DNA of 36,368 nucleotides from JAGVPT01 sp964642725. Its GTDB lineage: Bacteria > Bacteroidota > Ignavibacteria > UBA10030 > UBA8401. Shown one piece after another: positions 35,556-36,368 of the stretch (position 1 is its first letter; each line of letters begins with the position of its first letter). Under the pieces are notes generated by a model. That model was given only the letters and a program-made list of their open reading frames with translations, was not told the origin of the DNA and did no database searches. The DNA lies in assembly GCA_964642725.1 (NCBI GenBank), contig CAZXQG010000029.1, positions 1 through 36,368 on the forward strand, given 5' to 3'. Made by a program: the position numbers and the translations under genes.

Positions 35556-35996
35556 ATGCATCCTCCAATCGAAATAAAACAGATTCGCTCCGGCACAGAT
35601 CAATATAGAGAAGAACTCCAATTAAGAAACAGGGTCCTGCGGACGCCGCTTGGCCTAAGCTTGTTTGATGAAGACCTTGCAAGTGAAATCAACGATTTTC
35701 ACATCGGGGCATTTGACGGGAATGTGTTAATAGGAACTCTCATTTTGACAATATTGAGCAAAATGGAAGTGAAAATGAGACAAGTCTGCGTCGATGAGGT
35801 TTGGAGGGGCAAGAACGTCGGCGCAAAGTTAGTTGTGTACGCAGAAGAGTTTGCGAGAAAAAAAGGATATAGAACCGTAATGTTAAATGCAAGGAAAACT
35901 GTAGTCGGGTTTTATGAAAGACTAGGGTACGAAAAAATCGGCGGGGAGTTCATTGAAGTAACGATCCCTCACCAAAAGATGCAAAAAAAATTGTGA
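35556..35996 (+). CDS. GNAT-family N-acetyltransferase
   Basis: This small protein of 146 residues has the acetyl-CoA binding pattern of GNAT enzymes: VKMRQVCVDEVWRGKNVGAKLV contains the R/Q-x-x-G-x-G/A-like pyrophosphate loop (RGKNVGA), followed by FARKKGYRTVMLNARKTVVGFYERLGYEKIGGEF, the usual alpha-4/beta-5 region. It resembles ElaA/YjcF-like GNATs. The substrate is unknown. It is transcribed divergently from the M16 operon and lies upstream of the tRNA gene. No Shine-Dalgarno sequence is seen before the ATG, so the start is only moderately certain. Confidence 0.85.
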   Translation: MHPPIEIKQIRSGTDQYREELQLRNRVLRTPLGLSLFDEDLASEINDFHIGAFDGNVLIGTLILTILSKMEVKMRQVCVDEVWRGKNVGAKLVVYAEEFARKKGYRTVMLNARKTVVGFYERLGYEKIGGEFIEVTIPHQKMQKKL

Positions 35997-36119
35997 CGCG
36001 CATACCTTCTTTAGTAAGGCGTTGATCGTTTTTGTGCCATTTCCGGCGAAAAGGTCGGATTCGAAAATATATTCGGTTGCCGCAATAAGCATGATGTTGG
36101 TGCGCGAGGACTTCCAACC

Positions 36120-36148
36120 TTGCCTTAACAAACGGATTTTCTTATATT
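36120..36148 (+). promoter_or_regulatory. Promoter of the tRNA-Ala gene
   Basis: TTGCCT (36120-36125) and TATATT (36143-36148) are separated by 17 bp; the -10 extends into TATATTTG. The -10 ends 12 bp before the mature tRNA 5' end, so a short leader would be trimmed. Confidence 0.6.
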
Positions 36149-36160
36149 TGAGTTGGAGAT

Positions 36161-36233
36161 GGGGCTGTAGCTCAGTTGGGAGAGCGATTCGTTCGCAACG
36201 AATAGGTCGTCGGTTCGATCCCGATCAGCTCCA
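36161..36233 (+). tRNA. tRNA-Ala (anticodon CGC)
   Basis: A complete cloverleaf of 73 nt is visible. The acceptor pairs GGGGCTG with CAGCTCC, including the G3:U70 wobble that marks alanine tRNAs. The D arm is GCTC-AGTTGGGA-GAGC. The anticodon arm is ATTCG-TTCGCAA-CGAAT, placing CGC at 34-36 (reads GCG). The T arm is GTCGG-TTCGATC-CCGAT. Discriminator A is at 36233. CCA is not encoded. Confidence 0.95.
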
Positions 36234-36256
36234 CTTGAGAGCAATTGAGAATTATG

Positions 36257-36311
36257 AATTAAGAATGAGCAATTATTTCCATTGTTGATTGCTAATTGTT
36301 CATTGTTAATT
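36257..36311. repeat. AT-rich inverted repeat between tRNA-Ala and SRP RNA
   Basis: AATTAAGAATGAGCAATTA (36257-36275) faces TAATTGTTCATTGTTAATT (36293-36311), matching at 17 of 19 positions, with a 17-nt loop. It may terminate the tRNA transcript, or be another word-type repeat; GAATTATGAATT-like words also occur at 30247-30265. Confidence 0.55.
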
Positions 36312-36315
36312 GTAA

Positions 36316-36368
36316 GGTCAAGCCCTGTACAACCGTAAGTCGCCCAACCCCGCCAGGTCCGGAAGGAA
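36316..36368 (+). ncRNA. ffs: Signal recognition particle RNA (4.5S-type), 5' part, cut by window end
   Basis: The last bases, CCAGGTCCGGAAGGAA at 36353-36368, match the highly conserved apical region of bacterial SRP RNA, which normally continues GCAGC. The preceding GTCGCCCAACCCCG fits the 5' arm of the small SRP hairpin. The 3' half lies outside the window, and the exact 5' end is uncertain. Confidence 0.85.

Noticed and set aside
35922..36131. Minus-strand frame with a DLFAGNGT stretch, reminiscent of a methyltransferase motif
   Set aside because: Very short, overlaps the GNAT gene, and no other methyltransferase motif is present; an unproven remnant at best.
36022..36288. 88-codon open frame spanning the tRNA gene
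   Set aside because: Its C-terminal half is a translation of tRNA-Ala; no family resemblance elsewhere.

Overview
The window looks like chromosome from a Gram-negative member of the Bacteroidota/Chlorobiota/Ignavibacteriota group, most likely Ignavibacteria-like. The clues are the C-terminal type IX secretion (T9SS) tail with a YQNYPNPFNP motif on a 2,238-residue surface protein, a Wzi-family outer-membrane protein, stand-alone four-helix-bundle (S23/IVP) genes, and a paired active/inactive M16 peptidase operon. This is inference from family signatures; no database search was run.

Nt 1-31656, all on the + strand, form a capsule/exopolysaccharide locus. It opens with a broken tail of an SLBB polysaccharide-export gene (nt 2-211, tentative). 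Then follow Wzz (chain length), Wzx flippase, a Wzy-like polymerase, a GT9 glycosyltransferase, a glutamine-dependent asparagine-synthase-type amidotransferase, a heparinase II/III-like protein, a GT4 glycosyltransferase, a SAM methyltransferase, a secreted GH39-like glycosidase, a Wzi-like outer-membrane protein, the giant T9SS adhesin-like protein, and a polyprenyl-phosphate sugar phosphotransferase that would start the repeat unit on lipid. Nucleotide-sugar genes follow: UDP-glucose dehydrogenase and UDP-glucuronate decarboxylase (UDP-GlcA to UDP-xylose), a GDP-6-deoxymannose reductase-like enzyme, GDP-mannose 4,6-dehydratase and GDP-fucose synthase (GDP-D-rhamnose and GDP-L-fucose from one intermediate), and a UDP-HexNAc dehydrogenase (UDP-HexNAcA). 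Together they encode precursor supply, assembly, export, surface attachment and trimming of a uronic-acid/deoxysugar-rich polymer.

The most unusual part is nt 23.4-30.3 kb. Two four-helix-bundle genes, each bordered by inverted repeats of a locus-specific short word, sit between genes for consecutive enzymes (ugd|uxs and gmd|fcl). The second cassette runs directly into fcl, which has an intact Rossmann N-terminus but no ATG, GTG or TTG start ahead of it. A 219-bp MITE-like element lies between a good promoter and the GDP-6-deoxymannose reductase gene, and another palindromic element lies at the convergent end of the locus (31.7-31.8 kb).

Nt 31.9-35.3 kb (- strand) encode two M16 peptidase-family proteins. 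A GNAT acetyltransferase (+), a tRNA-Ala(CGC) with its promoter, and the 5' part of the SRP (4.5S-type) RNA gene, cut by the window end, complete the window.
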